Positions 1-8,972 of a DNA stretch of 63,332 nucleotides are shown here, piece by piece (position 1 is the stretch's first letter; each line of letters opens with the position of its first letter). Source of the DNA: an uncultured Megasphaera sp. Its GTDB lineage: Bacteria; Bacillota; Negativicutes; Veillonellales; Megasphaeraceae. A model generated the notes under the pieces. The model made no database searches. It was not told the origin of the DNA and saw only the letters and a program-made list of their open reading frames with translations. The DNA is taken from positions 1-63,332 of the forward strand of contig UQHB01000013.1 in NCBI GenBank assembly GCA_900540735.1. Reading direction: 5' to 3'. Made by a program: the position numbers and the translations under genes.

Positions 1-232
1 ATGACAAAAAAATACTGCCAGCCCAAAAGGCCAGCAGTATGTGCAACTTACCGTGCTAAAATCTGCTCAATTTCGTGGAGCGACGTGACGAACCGTGCCT
101 TGTCACGGCCATTTTCATTGAGGAAGCCTGCGTCGACCATATGGTCAAACATCTTTTCCAAATAATCGTAGCAGCCGTTGATATTATATAAAATGCAAGG
201 CTTGCCGTGCCGACCGAGGCGCGCCGCCGAAA
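1..232. repeat. 232-bp direct repeat, left copy
   Basis: Bases 1-232 recur at 14897-15128 in the same orientation with three mismatches (positions 175, 183 and 210). The unit holds the last ~60 codons of the LOG-family gene and its terminator. The right boundary is sharp at 232/15128. The left boundary cannot be seen because the window starts here. The two copies bracket the polysaccharide operon, so recombination between them could delete it. Confidence 0.95.
8..41 (-). terminator. Intrinsic terminator after the LOG gene
   Basis: An inverted repeat (ATACTGCC...GGCCAGCAGTAT around an AAAA loop on the plus strand) is flanked by an A-run that becomes a U-run on the minus-strand transcript. It follows the LOG gene stop and would end the polysaccharide operon. 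The same hairpin is present in the right repeat copy. Confidence 0.85.
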
Positions 233-581
233 TAGCTTCGGAAATTTCTTCCAGCGTCCCTGGGCCGCCAGGCAAGGCAATGTACGCATCGCCAAGCTCT
301 AACATGCGCGTCTTGCGCGCTGCCATCGTGTCGACGACGATGAGTTTTGGCAAACTTTCATGAACTTCTTCTTTCGTCTTTAAAAATTCCGGAATGACAC
401 CGATGACGTTGCCACCGTTAGCCAAAACAGCATTCGCGAGGATACCCATGAGCCCCTTCTTGCCGCCGCCATAGACCAGCGTCAAGTGGTGCGCCGCAAG
501 CCACGCGCCAAGCTCTTTCGCTTTTTTCCGATATATGTCATTGTTCCCTTCACTTGAACCGCAGTATACTGTAATATTCAT
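48..581 (-). CDS. LOG family protein (cytokinin riboside 5'-monophosphate phosphoribohydrolase-like)
   Basis: A 177-residue Rossmann-fold protein of the LOG/TIGR00730 family. In characterised members it hydrolyses the N-glycosidic bond of nucleoside 5'-monophosphates to free base and ribose 5-phosphate; the bacterial substrate is usually unknown. Visible motifs are YGGG at residues 37-40, the RK pair at 90-91 and the signature PGGPGTLEE at 104-112. A strong Shine-Dalgarno (AAAGGAGG) precedes the ATG. It is the last gene of the polysaccharide operon, 33 bp after the GGDEF gene, and ends in its own terminator. Its 3' third is duplicated beyond the operon's upstream end, which makes it a likely recombination junction. 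Its link to polysaccharide production may be only positional. Confidence 0.9.
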   Translation of the reverse strand: MNITVYCGSSEGNNDIYRKKAKELGAWLAAHHLTLVYGGGKKGLMGILANAVLANGGNVIGVIPEFLKTKEEVHESLPKLIVVDTMAARKTRMLELGDAYIALPGGPGTLEEISEAISAARLGRHGKPCILYNINGCYDYLEKMFDHMVDAGFLNENGRDKARFVTSLHEIEQILAR

Positions 582-614
582 GGCTTTCGCCTCCTTTGTT
601 ACGTCTATTATACA

Positions 615-1925
615 TCACTTGCGCAGGGAATACTGATTTTTTCCTCTTTTCTTTGACTCATAAACTAAGTCATCGGCGACTTTACACAAAGACGCATAGG
701 TCTCTCCATCTCGCGGAGCTAAAGCAACGCCAACACTACAGGAAATGTCCTTAAAGGCACATTCTGTATCTGTCAGCGCAGCGATGTTCGTACAAATCGT
801 GGCAGCGTATGTTTCCACTTTCGTCAGGTCGACGACATCCTTCACGAAGACGACGAATTCATCACCGCCAATACGGGCTACATAATCCTCTTGGGTAACA
901 CTGCCTTGCAAAGTCTTCGCTACTTTCTGCAAGACCGTATCGCCCATTTGATGGCCATACGTATCATTGACGCTCTTAAAGTTATCTAAATCTAAAAAGA
1001 TGAATGTCCCTGCTGCGCCGTCTTGTTCCAAAAATTGGTTGGCATACTCGACAATACCTTGATAATTCAAGATGCCTGTAAGGGAATCGGTCCGCGCTTG
1101 TTGCAATGCGCGCTGTAATTCTTCGACTTGCAGCTTTTGTTTCATATACATATCCGTAATATCCGTACAGCTCATGAAGATGAGTTTTTCTTTTTTATTG
1201 CAGTAACGATACTCTATTTTTTTGCGTGTATAGCCACGCACGGGATCGATGACACCAGCTGTCAACGAATGGACGCCGTATGCTTCCAACTGAGCCAAGA
1301 CGCGCGGCAATTCCATTTCCGCAATGACTCGGTCTTGGTCTTCTGGTACGACATATTCTCTGGCATAGGTGACGATTTTTTCACTATAATGCTGCGCTGT
1401 CGCTGGTGGCAAAGTAGTCCCTAATTCGCCGTTGCTTAAAGTAATATACGTGTCATTTTTAGCATCTAAGTAAATGAAGTAATCATACATATCATACATG
1501 TATATGTCGACAATACGGCATAAGAGATTTTCTTGACCGGGCTGATGAAAGAGGACGCACACCGTTTTGCCATATTGGTCTTCCGTTTCCTCAAAGACAG
1601 CGGTAATCATTACTTTGCCGTGTGTCGTATCGCCAATATAGGGATAGGTAAAACTAAAAGACGTTTTGCCGTATTTATACTGCAACTGTATACCCTGGCA
1701 CGAAAAGGTTTCACACGCTTGCTGCCGCCGGTGGGCACCAATATATTGACGACTAAAATCAGCGAAGAATGAGTCCCAGGCTAACGTTTCTTCTTGCGGC
1801 CAAATGCTGGCGGTATCAAAGAGGCATGTTGCTGTATTTGTTTCTAATTGCACGAGAAAGACAGCTGTATACATGCGCTTGAGTACTTGTAGTAACGTTT
1901 CTGATTGTCCGTCGTGTACATACAT
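615..1925 (-). CDS. Diguanylate cyclase (soluble sensor-GGDEF protein)
   Basis: A 436-residue protein predicted to make c-di-GMP from two GTP. The C-terminal domain (about 275-436) has an intact active-site loop, RIGGDEF, at about 351-357 and the DLDNFKSVND metal/guanine-binding segment. The usual inhibitory RxxD I-site is replaced by TQED just before the active site, so product inhibition is probably weak. The N-terminal ~270 residues have no membrane segment and look PAS-like; the ligand is unknown. It lies 6 bp downstream of the EAL-domain gene and shares the operon with a PilZ-bearing polysaccharide synthase, so local activation of that synthase is the obvious inference. A GAAAGGG Shine-Dalgarno precedes the ATG. 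Confidence 0.9.
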   Translation of the reverse strand: MYVHDGQSETLLQVLKRMYTAVFLVQLETNTATCLFDTASIWPQEETLAWDSFFADFSRQYIGAHRRQQACETFSCQGIQLQYKYGKTSFSFTYPYIGDTTHGKVMITAVFEETEDQYGKTVCVLFHQPGQENLLCRIVDIYMYDMYDYFIYLDAKNDTYITLSNGELGTTLPPATAQHYSEKIVTYAREYVVPEDQDRVIAEMELPRVLAQLEAYGVHSLTAGVIDPVRGYTRKKIEYRYCNKKEKLIFMSCTDITDMYMKQKLQVEELQRALQQARTDSLTGILNYQGIVEYANQFLEQDGAAGTFIFLDLDNFKSVNDTYGHQMGDTVLQKVAKTLQGSVTQEDYVARIGGDEFVVFVKDVVDLTKVETYAATICTNIAALTDTECAFKDISCSVGVALAPRDGETYASLCKVADDLVYESKKRGKNQYSLRK

Positions 1926-1931
1926 CGGTTA

Positions 1932-4184
1932 TCACCCTTTCTCTGTCTTTGCTTCTTTGCGTAACAACGCCGCAAAATCATCGACTTTCATAGGTTTAGC
2001 AAAATAAAACCCTTGAATGACATCGCAGTCTTGGTCGCGCAAAAATTCATATTGTTCTTTCGTTTCGACCCCTTCGGCAATGGTCCGCATATTCATCAAT
2101 TTCGCAATATTAATGACGTATTTGAGCATCTTTTTGCCCGTATAGCTCATGTCGTCGACGAAAGATTTGTCAATCTTCAGGGCTGTCGCGTTGAAGCGTT
2201 TGACCATACTAATAGACGAATAGCCTGTGCCAAAATCATCAATAAGTACTTGAATGCCTAAAGAACGCAAGATGTTTACGATTTTTTCACTTACTTCTGA
2301 TTTGCTGTACAGCGTCCCTTCCGTCACTTCTAACTGAATCAGCTCTGTAGGCAAGTGGCATTGTTTTAAAAGTTCCATATGTTCAGCAATGAAATTGTGG
2401 CGATACAAGCCATACCGCGAGACGTTAATCGCGACTGGTACGACAGGATAGTCAGCTTCGCGCCACTGCTGCAGCTGCCGGCACACGGCGTTAAACATAT
2501 AATCGTCAATTTCTCGAATAATCCCCGTCTGTTCAGCAATAGGAATGAACTGCACTGGCGAGACCATCGTGCCGTCGTCTTTATACCAACGAATCAACGC
2601 TTCTGCACCGATGAGCTGTTGCGTTTTGGCATCGTATTTTGGCTGGAACCACGGATAAAATTCTCCTTTTTCTAAGGCCGTACTCATATCGTCGACGAGT
2701 TGCTTAAGGTGAAGCCGTTCGTTTTTTAAATCTTCATCATAGAAGCGATAGCCTAATTCGTAGCATTTCTTTGCTTCCCGCCGCGCCATGATGGCGTAGT
2801 TTTCCATCTTGAGGACATCTGTTTCGTGTGGCGGAATGAGATAAATCCCAATGGACATATTAATGCGGAACTTTTTATACTGCCACTTGCCTAAGAGCCG
2901 GACTTCATTGCGAATCTCTTGACACGTCCAGATCACATCACGGACATCATTATAGGTCAGCATCATAACGAATAAATCGCTACACTTATAGGCAAAAATC
3001 CCTTTCGTTCCGGCATAGCGCGCCAAAATATCTGCTACTTGCCGCAGTAAGTCATTGCCTTTTGGGTATCCATATATTAAGTTAAACAATTTAAAATTAT
3101 CAATGTCAAAAGCAATAAACGCTTTCGGGAAATCATCCCGTTCTAACCAGTGGTCGGCTTGGGGCTGGAATTTTTTATACGACGCTTTGCCCGTTAGTGT
3201 ATCGACATAGAGCAATTCTTCCAGGTCTCGTTTCCTCTTCCATTCATTGTAAATGAAATAGACTGCTAAGCCGACGATAGCAATGAAGAGGATGAAGAAT
3301 AACAGGAACATATAGCGCATGACGACTTGGTAGCTTGTGGCAATGACGAGCTGCGGAATAATCGTCAAGATATACAAATCGCCAAGTAAGGGTCGGTAAT
3401 ACAAGTACATGGGCTCAAAACCCCAGCCTGTGAGTATGCCTGATTCCTTTTTGGCAATCGCTTCGCATAAGGCCTTGATATTGAACTGTTTCGGATCTTT
3501 CATAGCCATGTAATTGAGGAAGACGCTGCCGCTTTCATAAGCAAGGTGCGGTGCGTTATCACTCCATAGGAGTTTATTCTCTTCCACATCGATAATGACC
3601 GAATAGCCTTGGCCACTAAAGAAATTGACAGACAAGACATCTTTTAAATCGTCTGCATTATACAAGGCAAAGAGCACGCCTTGGCCGCGGCTGGTCTCTA
3701 CAGGTTCACTGAAAATCAGGCTCCCGTTGAGGACGGATAAATAGTCTTTGCCGTTCATGCCTTTCATAAAGAACCGCTGGTCCTTTGGCATATAGGGCAA
3801 GTGCTCCATGACCTGTGCCGGGTCGGACAAGATACTATACTGTCCGTCCGCCGAGACGAAGCCCACCCCTTCAAAGACATTGGCATTTCCTGCCGATTGG
3901 CCTAACTGCGCCGCTACTTGCGCCACATCGCCGTCTGCGTATTTGACGAGATTGGCGACTTTATCTAAATGCTTTTTCTTATCTAGCAGCAATGTCGTCG
4001 TAATGATGCTCGTATGATTCGACGCGTCTTGAAAGCGGTCCATAGCTTCATCTTTTAAATAGCCTGTAATGTACCAAAAATACAGTCCCATTAAGCAGCC
4101 TAAGGCAGCGATGAAACTGGCTAAGCAGACCCACGATTTGCCCGATAAAGAACGTAAATAGTGCCAAATAGTATGCAATGTCAT
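1932..4184 (-). CDS. Membrane-bound GGDEF-EAL protein, likely c-di-GMP phosphodiesterase
   Basis: A 750-residue protein with a transmembrane segment near residues 17-37, a large extracytoplasmic sensor region (Cache-like, to ~288), a second membrane span, a GGDEF domain and an EAL domain. The GGDEF loop is degenerate (KCSDLF instead of GGDEF), so it should not synthesise c-di-GMP but may bind GTP as a regulator. The EAL domain (about 528-740) keeps the catalytic set: EALIRW (E528), N587, VTE (E622), the DDFGTG pair (649-650), the Lys of KIDKSF and EGVE. Its ATG overlaps the upstream stop by 4 bp. That ATG sits almost on the GAGGAGGG Shine-Dalgarno, so the TTG two codons later (4178) is a possible true start. 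Confidence 0.9.
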   Translation of the reverse strand: MTLHTIWHYLRSLSGKSWVCLASFIAALGCLMGLYFWYITGYLKDEAMDRFQDASNHTSIITTTLLLDKKKHLDKVANLVKYADGDVAQVAAQLGQSAGNANVFEGVGFVSADGQYSILSDPAQVMEHLPYMPKDQRFFMKGMNGKDYLSVLNGSLIFSEPVETSRGQGVLFALYNADDLKDVLSVNFFSGQGYSVIIDVEENKLLWSDNAPHLAYESGSVFLNYMAMKDPKQFNIKALCEAIAKKESGILTGWGFEPMYLYYRPLLGDLYILTIIPQLVIATSYQVVMRYMFLLFFILFIAIVGLAVYFIYNEWKRKRDLEELLYVDTLTGKASYKKFQPQADHWLERDDFPKAFIAFDIDNFKLFNLIYGYPKGNDLLRQVADILARYAGTKGIFAYKCSDLFVMMLTYNDVRDVIWTCQEIRNEVRLLGKWQYKKFRINMSIGIYLIPPHETDVLKMENYAIMARREAKKCYELGYRFYDEDLKNERLHLKQLVDDMSTALEKGEFYPWFQPKYDAKTQQLIGAEALIRWYKDDGTMVSPVQFIPIAEQTGIIREIDDYMFNAVCRQLQQWREADYPVVPVAINVSRYGLYRHNFIAEHMELLKQCHLPTELIQLEVTEGTLYSKSEVSEKIVNILRSLGIQVLIDDFGTGYSSISMVKRFNATALKIDKSFVDDMSYTGKKMLKYVINIAKLMNMRTIAEGVETKEQYEFLRDQDCDVIQGFYFAKPMKVDDFAALLRKEAKTEKG

Positions 4185-5197
4185 CCCTCCTCTTTCAGCT
4201 CTGTAAAGGTATACGTATATTCATGTTCACCAAGACGCCAAAGGCTAATGTCTTCTATGCCATACGCGCGGGCTTTGTCCATCCATCCCTTAATCGTTTG
4301 CTCGTCACTATACCACACCGTATAAGTTACGCCCGCTTCGGTATACGTAAAAGATAAAGTACCGCTAAAGACATCCCGCGTCGGTGTCACGTGATGGACA
4401 TTAGCAAGGCGTACCGCTTCTGTTGTAGATACAAACTGTTTCTTTCCTGCTTCACTCCAGAGACAACCGCCGCTTGAAAAGGCAATGCCCCACGGCTTGG
4501 GGACGTGTTGGAGGGAGCGAATCGTTTTGGTAATAAAGGCGAAATCTGCCTTCGGCCCTGGACCGCTGTGCGTGCCGTAAAGGTTATAGGCCATGACGAC
4601 ATACGTCGGCCCTGGTGGAAACTCCTGGATTTGCTGCACCATCTTCGGTTCTAAGATGACGCGCACCGCCAGATGATTGGCTGTAGCCCGTTCATAGAGG
4701 ATACGCAAAAACGACGTGTATAAAGGCACGAGTTCCGGGTCTTTGAAGACTTGTTCGTAATCGACTTCAATACCTGTGTACCCATATTTTTTGGCTACTT
4801 TAATCAAGTCGTCACTATGGCGGCGTTGGGCCTTCGTATCTTGCAAGACCATTCTTAGGATAGCCGTATCTTTTACCTTTTTGTCTTTGCCTACGACGTC
4901 ATTGACGACAGTAATAGATGTCGGCAGGGCGTGCTGACGATGGTCGACAATGCCTGGCGGTATATGTAGTTTCCCTTTGTCCGTAAAAGACAAGGCAAAA
5001 TAGGACAAGCCTTGATACGTTTCGCCTTGGCGTTGGGCCTGCTCGACTTCTTGCCAGCCCTTCGCTTCGTCCCAATAGACGATCCAACTATGAAGCTGCG
5101 TCGGTGCCGCCGCTTCGACAGGACGCCCTTGACTACCGCCGCTTACTAAACAACACGCCAGCAGCGTAGTATATATTGCCATACGCCATGCGTTCAT
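4181..5197 (-). CDS. Secreted GH18-like glycoside hydrolase
   Basis: A 338-residue protein with an N-terminal signal sequence; LLAC near residue 15 could be a lipobox, so a lipoprotein is possible. The segment TGIEVDYE matches the GH18 catalytic signature DGxDxDxE, keeping the terminal Asp and catalytic Glu but with Thr for the first Asp. The surrounding sequence (strand-end VVMAYNLYG and a C-terminal ISLWRLG) fits a GH18 TIM barrel, which cleaves or binds beta-1,4-GlcNAc polymers. In the operon it could trim nascent polymer during export, as the hydrolase half of PgaB does for PNAG; this is inference. AAGGAG precedes the ATG, and its stop overlaps the following EAL gene. Confidence 0.75.
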   Translation of the reverse strand: MNAWRMAIYTTLLACCLVSGGSQGRPVEAAAPTQLHSWIVYWDEAKGWQEVEQAQRQGETYQGLSYFALSFTDKGKLHIPPGIVDHRQHALPTSITVVNDVVGKDKKVKDTAILRMVLQDTKAQRRHSDDLIKVAKKYGYTGIEVDYEQVFKDPELVPLYTSFLRILYERATANHLAVRVILEPKMVQQIQEFPPGPTYVVMAYNLYGTHSGPGPKADFAFITKTIRSLQHVPKPWGIAFSSGGCLWSEAGKKQFVSTTEAVRLANVHHVTPTRDVFSGTLSFTYTEAGVTYTVWYSDEQTIKGWMDKARAYGIEDISLWRLGEHEYTYTFTELKEEG

Positions 5198-5209
5198 GAG
5201 TCACTCTCC

Positions 5210-7063
5210 TTATAAATGATGGACAAACCAGTCAATAACCCGTTCTGCATACTGCTTTAACGTATATTCGACCTTTTCCCAGCCAGTATACTTCGACGTG
5301 TATACGACCTGCCCTGTGGGCACATCCGTAACGGTCAAGTCCGTAAAGACACCGTCGTAGACATCGTCATCTAAGTTACGCTGTTGCCAGCCTTGTTCAT
5401 TCCACGCCGCTTCTAAGGCAATCGCCCCGTTATCGGTGTTGCTCACAGGTACAGAGGTCACTTCTTTTCCCTTAAAGGACAAGGTCAACGTCGCTCCCTT
5501 TACGGTAATCTCCAAGGGATAACTGCCTTTATCGCGGTTTTGCACGACCGGTACGTATGCTTCTGCCCCTTCGGCGACAGTACGCGGCGTTTCTTTCGTC
5601 TTTTCTTTCAGGCGGTCTGCGTAGGTCTTACCAATATGCGCAGATGGTGCATAGCGCGCAAAAGCTTCTAATTCCGTTTCTTCAGCTCGCTGTTTGTCTT
5701 CTTCTGTAGAAATGGGTTCTTTGCCTTCCAGTTCGTCAATAGACTTGCTGTACAAGGTTTGCACCGTTCCCTGGGCAGCTTCCGTAACGGACAGGGTATT
5801 ATCTTGGATTGTAACGGCCAGATACCGTTGCCGCGTTGAATCGGCACGCAAATACAGCCGCTGTGTACCGGCTTTATTGCCATCGAGGGTTGTCTGGACA
5901 GTCACATCGGGATGGTCTTCGCTGCCCTTGAGCGTCATCAGGGCGTTGTCGTTTGGCAAGGTCGTCAAGAAAATCTTTTCGTCTTTACATTCAGCTGCGC
6001 CTTTGGCGACAGTCCAGGCATCGTATTTATCTGCTTCGCCTGTGTTAAAGTTCATCTCTCTATGTGTATCGTACTGAATACGCATGAGCAAGTGATTCAC
6101 AGGCCACCACGCCTGGGGCTGCATGCGCGTCAAATCATAGACGCTGCTATCCGGGACATTGAGGGCATACCCTTCACGGTTGAAATTCATAGCAAACATC
6201 TTTTGCAGCCAATAGCCATTAATAGCACTGACTTGGGGATTGTTGCCAAACTCGCCCGTATTGGCATGCATGAGGACACTGACTTTGGGCACATAGCCTA
6301 AATCATCCATATAGACTTGATTTAACTTTTCATAGTCGTACTGAATGCGCTGTTTCATGCGGTCGTAACTTTCTTTGGGCACGCCGTCTTTATCGCGAAT
6401 GTAATCCATTAAATAATGATTATACCGTCGTCCTAAGTACGGCGAGACCGCATTAAAGAGGAGCGGATCCATTTCGCCTAAGTAATTGTCATAACGGTCG
6501 TAGACGTTAATGAAAAAAAGACGATATCCATTGGTGCCTACATCCCAAAAGCCTCGTTCGGGCAAGCGTTTTAAATCGTCAGGCAATAAGAATTTCGTAT
6601 CGCCGCGGTCAAACTTCTCAGGATATGTAAAGGTCGTGGCCCGATAATTTAAGTCTTCTAAAATCGGACTGGCAAAAATGGCCGTGTCCCGGCGACCGTC
6701 TTCGAACATGAGGTACAAGGACTTTTCAGGCAATTCTTTTTCGCCTTTATAGTATGCCTCAATATCGTCGGTCGTAATCGTTTCATACCCTTGCGCTTTC
6801 AAGGCTGTTAAGTGAGCGCGCAGATTGTCTTCACTAATGAGGAGCTGACTGCCGTCCGTCTTTTGGACACCAAAATAGGATAAGGCGATAAAACCATGTT
6901 GCCGCGCACTCGTATCCGTATAGGGCCGATATTGCGGCGCATGCCACCAACTCCAAAAGACAAGCCCTCCTGCGAGCAAGAGGCCTGCAATTTGAATCGT
7001 CGTGCGCACTCGTTTACGGCGGTTTTTCCATTTCGTATAGGCTCCATTACCTAGTGTTGCCAT
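5210..7063 (-). CDS. Membrane-anchored NodB-like (polysaccharide deacetylase family) protein, probably inactive
   Basis: A 617-residue protein with an N-terminal membrane anchor (about residues 22-42). The segment LYLMFEDGRRD is a variant of the NodB motif TFDDG. It is followed by a typical NodB topology, but the HxxxH metal-binding motif is not evident: the expected place reads FWDVGTNGYR. Loss of those His residues suggests a non-catalytic or altered role. The C-terminal ~250 residues look beta-rich and may bind carbohydrate. It sits 1 bp after the glycosyltransferase gene and 12 bp before the GH18-like gene, so deacetylase-like and hydrolase-like functions are adjacent, as they are fused in PgaB. 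The fold call is fairly secure; activity is doubtful. Confidence 0.7.
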   Translation of the reverse strand: MATLGNGAYTKWKNRRKRVRTTIQIAGLLLAGGLVFWSWWHAPQYRPYTDTSARQHGFIALSYFGVQKTDGSQLLISEDNLRAHLTALKAQGYETITTDDIEAYYKGEKELPEKSLYLMFEDGRRDTAIFASPILEDLNYRATTFTYPEKFDRGDTKFLLPDDLKRLPERGFWDVGTNGYRLFFINVYDRYDNYLGEMDPLLFNAVSPYLGRRYNHYLMDYIRDKDGVPKESYDRMKQRIQYDYEKLNQVYMDDLGYVPKVSVLMHANTGEFGNNPQVSAINGYWLQKMFAMNFNREGYALNVPDSSVYDLTRMQPQAWWPVNHLLMRIQYDTHREMNFNTGEADKYDAWTVAKGAAECKDEKIFLTTLPNDNALMTLKGSEDHPDVTVQTTLDGNKAGTQRLYLRADSTRQRYLAVTIQDNTLSVTEAAQGTVQTLYSKSIDELEGKEPISTEEDKQRAEETELEAFARYAPSAHIGKTYADRLKEKTKETPRTVAEGAEAYVPVVQNRDKGSYPLEITVKGATLTLSFKGKEVTSVPVSNTDNGAIALEAAWNEQGWQQRNLDDDVYDGVFTDLTVTDVPTGQVVYTSKYTGWEKVEYTLKQYAERVIDWFVHHL

Positions 7064-7064
7064 C

Positions 7065-8957
7065 TTATTTCCCGCCTTTCTGCTGTTCTTTTACTAACTG
7101 GTCTACGTCGGCTGTCGTCATCCGCGTGCCCCACGTCGATTTCCAAAAGGTCACCCACGCAATAGGCATTTGCCACAAGAGGACCGCTTCGTAATAGATG
7201 CAAAACCACAAGCCGTAGAGCCATGTCGAACTGCGCCGCAAAAACAGCTGGGCACCACTCATCATGAGGCCCATCATGAGAATCCCCAGTAAGAACGTAA
7301 GCGGAAAGACGCGGTGCGTCAAGGGAATATAACACAAATTATAGACCACAATGACCGGTGCTAAAATGGGCACGAGGAGGCCCATGTAGAAAGACAAGGC
7401 CATGAAGGGCTCTTTGCGCCACATGTACGTAGCGGCAATAAAGGTCTCCCGGAGCCATGACCGCTTCCAGCGCATTTGCTGTTTTAAAAAGACCTTGTAC
7501 GTATTGGGAACAATGGTCGAGCAGATAGCCGTATCTTGGTAGGTCGTGCGGTTATGGCGCAAAATGAAATTCGTCATGGACCGGTCATCACCAAAGGTCG
7601 CCTTTTGCCCTAAGAATCGTTGATTGAGCCAAGCATCACAGTATTTCAGTACTAAGTCTTTGCGGTAACACGAAAGCGGCCCGGACAAGCACGTAACGGC
7701 ATCGAAAATCCCTTCGGCTGCTTTTAAAATTCGAAAGGCAATATAGTAGCGTACAGACTGCATTTTCGTCAAATTATTGGTGAACGTATTGGCTACGTCT
7801 GTGCGCCCAGAGACACCGCCCATTTCTTCGTCTTGGAAGGGCTGGACAATGTTGCGAATGGCAAAAGGGTCGAGGAAACTATCAGAATCGACAAAGACTA
7901 AAAGGCCGTGCTTGGCCATTTTCGCACCGACTGCCATGGCATCGCGTTTGCCCATATTGTGAGGCTGCTGGAAATAGCGAATGCGGTCAGCTACATGATA
8001 GCCCCGTTCGGCTTTCAATTCCGTCACAATTTCTTTAATTTTTTCTTGGGAATTATCATTAGAGCAATCGTCGACGACGATGACTTCTAGTTTATCAATA
8101 GGATAATCTTGGTTCATACAGCTCAAAATCGTCCGTTTAATCCATTTTTCTTCGTTAAAACAAGGAATAATGACGGAAACGCCTGGCGTAAACTCCGGAT
8201 TAATGGGCACAGGCCGATAAAAGGCTCCAAATAAGTAGCGTGTCAGCAAAAAGGTCGCAGCTAAAATACTATAAAAATAGAGCAACTTATTAAATTCAAA
8301 ATATAAGACGCTTTCAGCACGCAGTAAGATAACAAAGAGGGACACGAAAAAGAGGAAAAACGCGGCCATGCCCAGCATATACCGCTGCCGATGAGCATGG
8401 GTATATTTCGCTAATAATTCTGTAAATTGAAAACCGCAAGACACAGTCTCTGCGCCCTCTTCTGCCGGGACAGTGCGTACCCATTTGGCATGGATATTCT
8501 TGACTTTCATTTCGTATCCTTCCGGCATGGAGCCCGGCGTGATTTCAAAGGTCATAGTCACGTGGTCAGACGCTTCGACAGCGGCCTGGTACATGGCCGG
8601 AACCGTACAGAGCATGCCGGAGCTGGAAATATTTTTGGCCGTGCCGTCGATTTTCAGGACGTGTTTGTCTTTCATATAGACGGCGAGCTTGACCGGATAA
8701 TCAACGGCATAGCGCCGTCCTGTTTCGTCTTTTTCCCTGCTCTGTTCGTATGACGGTGTCCCTGCATCGTCGGCAGTTTCCCCGCGGCGGTCGACATTGG
8801 TCCGCCGGAGACTGGAGTCAGGGACGTGTGGCAGTTTCCGCCGGTCTCCTAAGGGCTGTAAGAGTATATCATCTTCTGTACGCAAGGCTTCTTGAATGGC
8901 CTTTTGCATATCTTCTTGTTGGACTAGTTGTTTAATATCTTTTTCTTGTTTCTCCAT
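7065..8957 (-). CDS. PilZ domain-hyaluronan-synthase-like processive glycosyltransferase (GT2)
   Basis: A 630-residue inner-membrane synthase. The N-terminal region contains a PilZ-like domain (about 78-185) with the NISSSG motif at 109-114; the preceding RRY segment lacks the second Arg of the usual RxxxR, so c-di-GMP binding is not assured. Membrane helices near 193-215 and 225-245 precede a GT2 domain with VVDDCS, VDSDS (DxD), GDDRSMTN and QQMRW (from residue 493). The GDDR...TN and QQxRW pairing is characteristic of HasA-type hyaluronan synthases. Several C-terminal helices should form the translocation channel. It probably polymerises UDP-sugars and extrudes the chain into the periplasm. 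The gene is tightly packed between the two NodB-family genes. Confidence 0.85.
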   Translation of the reverse strand: MEKQEKDIKQLVQQEDMQKAIQEALRTEDDILLQPLGDRRKLPHVPDSSLRRTNVDRRGETADDAGTPSYEQSREKDETGRRYAVDYPVKLAVYMKDKHVLKIDGTAKNISSSGMLCTVPAMYQAAVEASDHVTMTFEITPGSMPEGYEMKVKNIHAKWVRTVPAEEGAETVSCGFQFTELLAKYTHAHRQRYMLGMAAFFLFFVSLFVILLRAESVLYFEFNKLLYFYSILAATFLLTRYLFGAFYRPVPINPEFTPGVSVIIPCFNEEKWIKRTILSCMNQDYPIDKLEVIVVDDCSNDNSQEKIKEIVTELKAERGYHVADRIRYFQQPHNMGKRDAMAVGAKMAKHGLLVFVDSDSFLDPFAIRNIVQPFQDEEMGGVSGRTDVANTFTNNLTKMQSVRYYIAFRILKAAEGIFDAVTCLSGPLSCYRKDLVLKYCDAWLNQRFLGQKATFGDDRSMTNFILRHNRTTYQDTAICSTIVPNTYKVFLKQQMRWKRSWLRETFIAATYMWRKEPFMALSFYMGLLVPILAPVIVVYNLCYIPLTHRVFPLTFLLGILMMGLMMSGAQLFLRRSSTWLYGLWFCIYYEAVLLWQMPIAWVTFWKSTWGTRMTTADVDQLVKEQQKGGK

Positions 8958-8972
8958 TATCGTTCCTCACTG

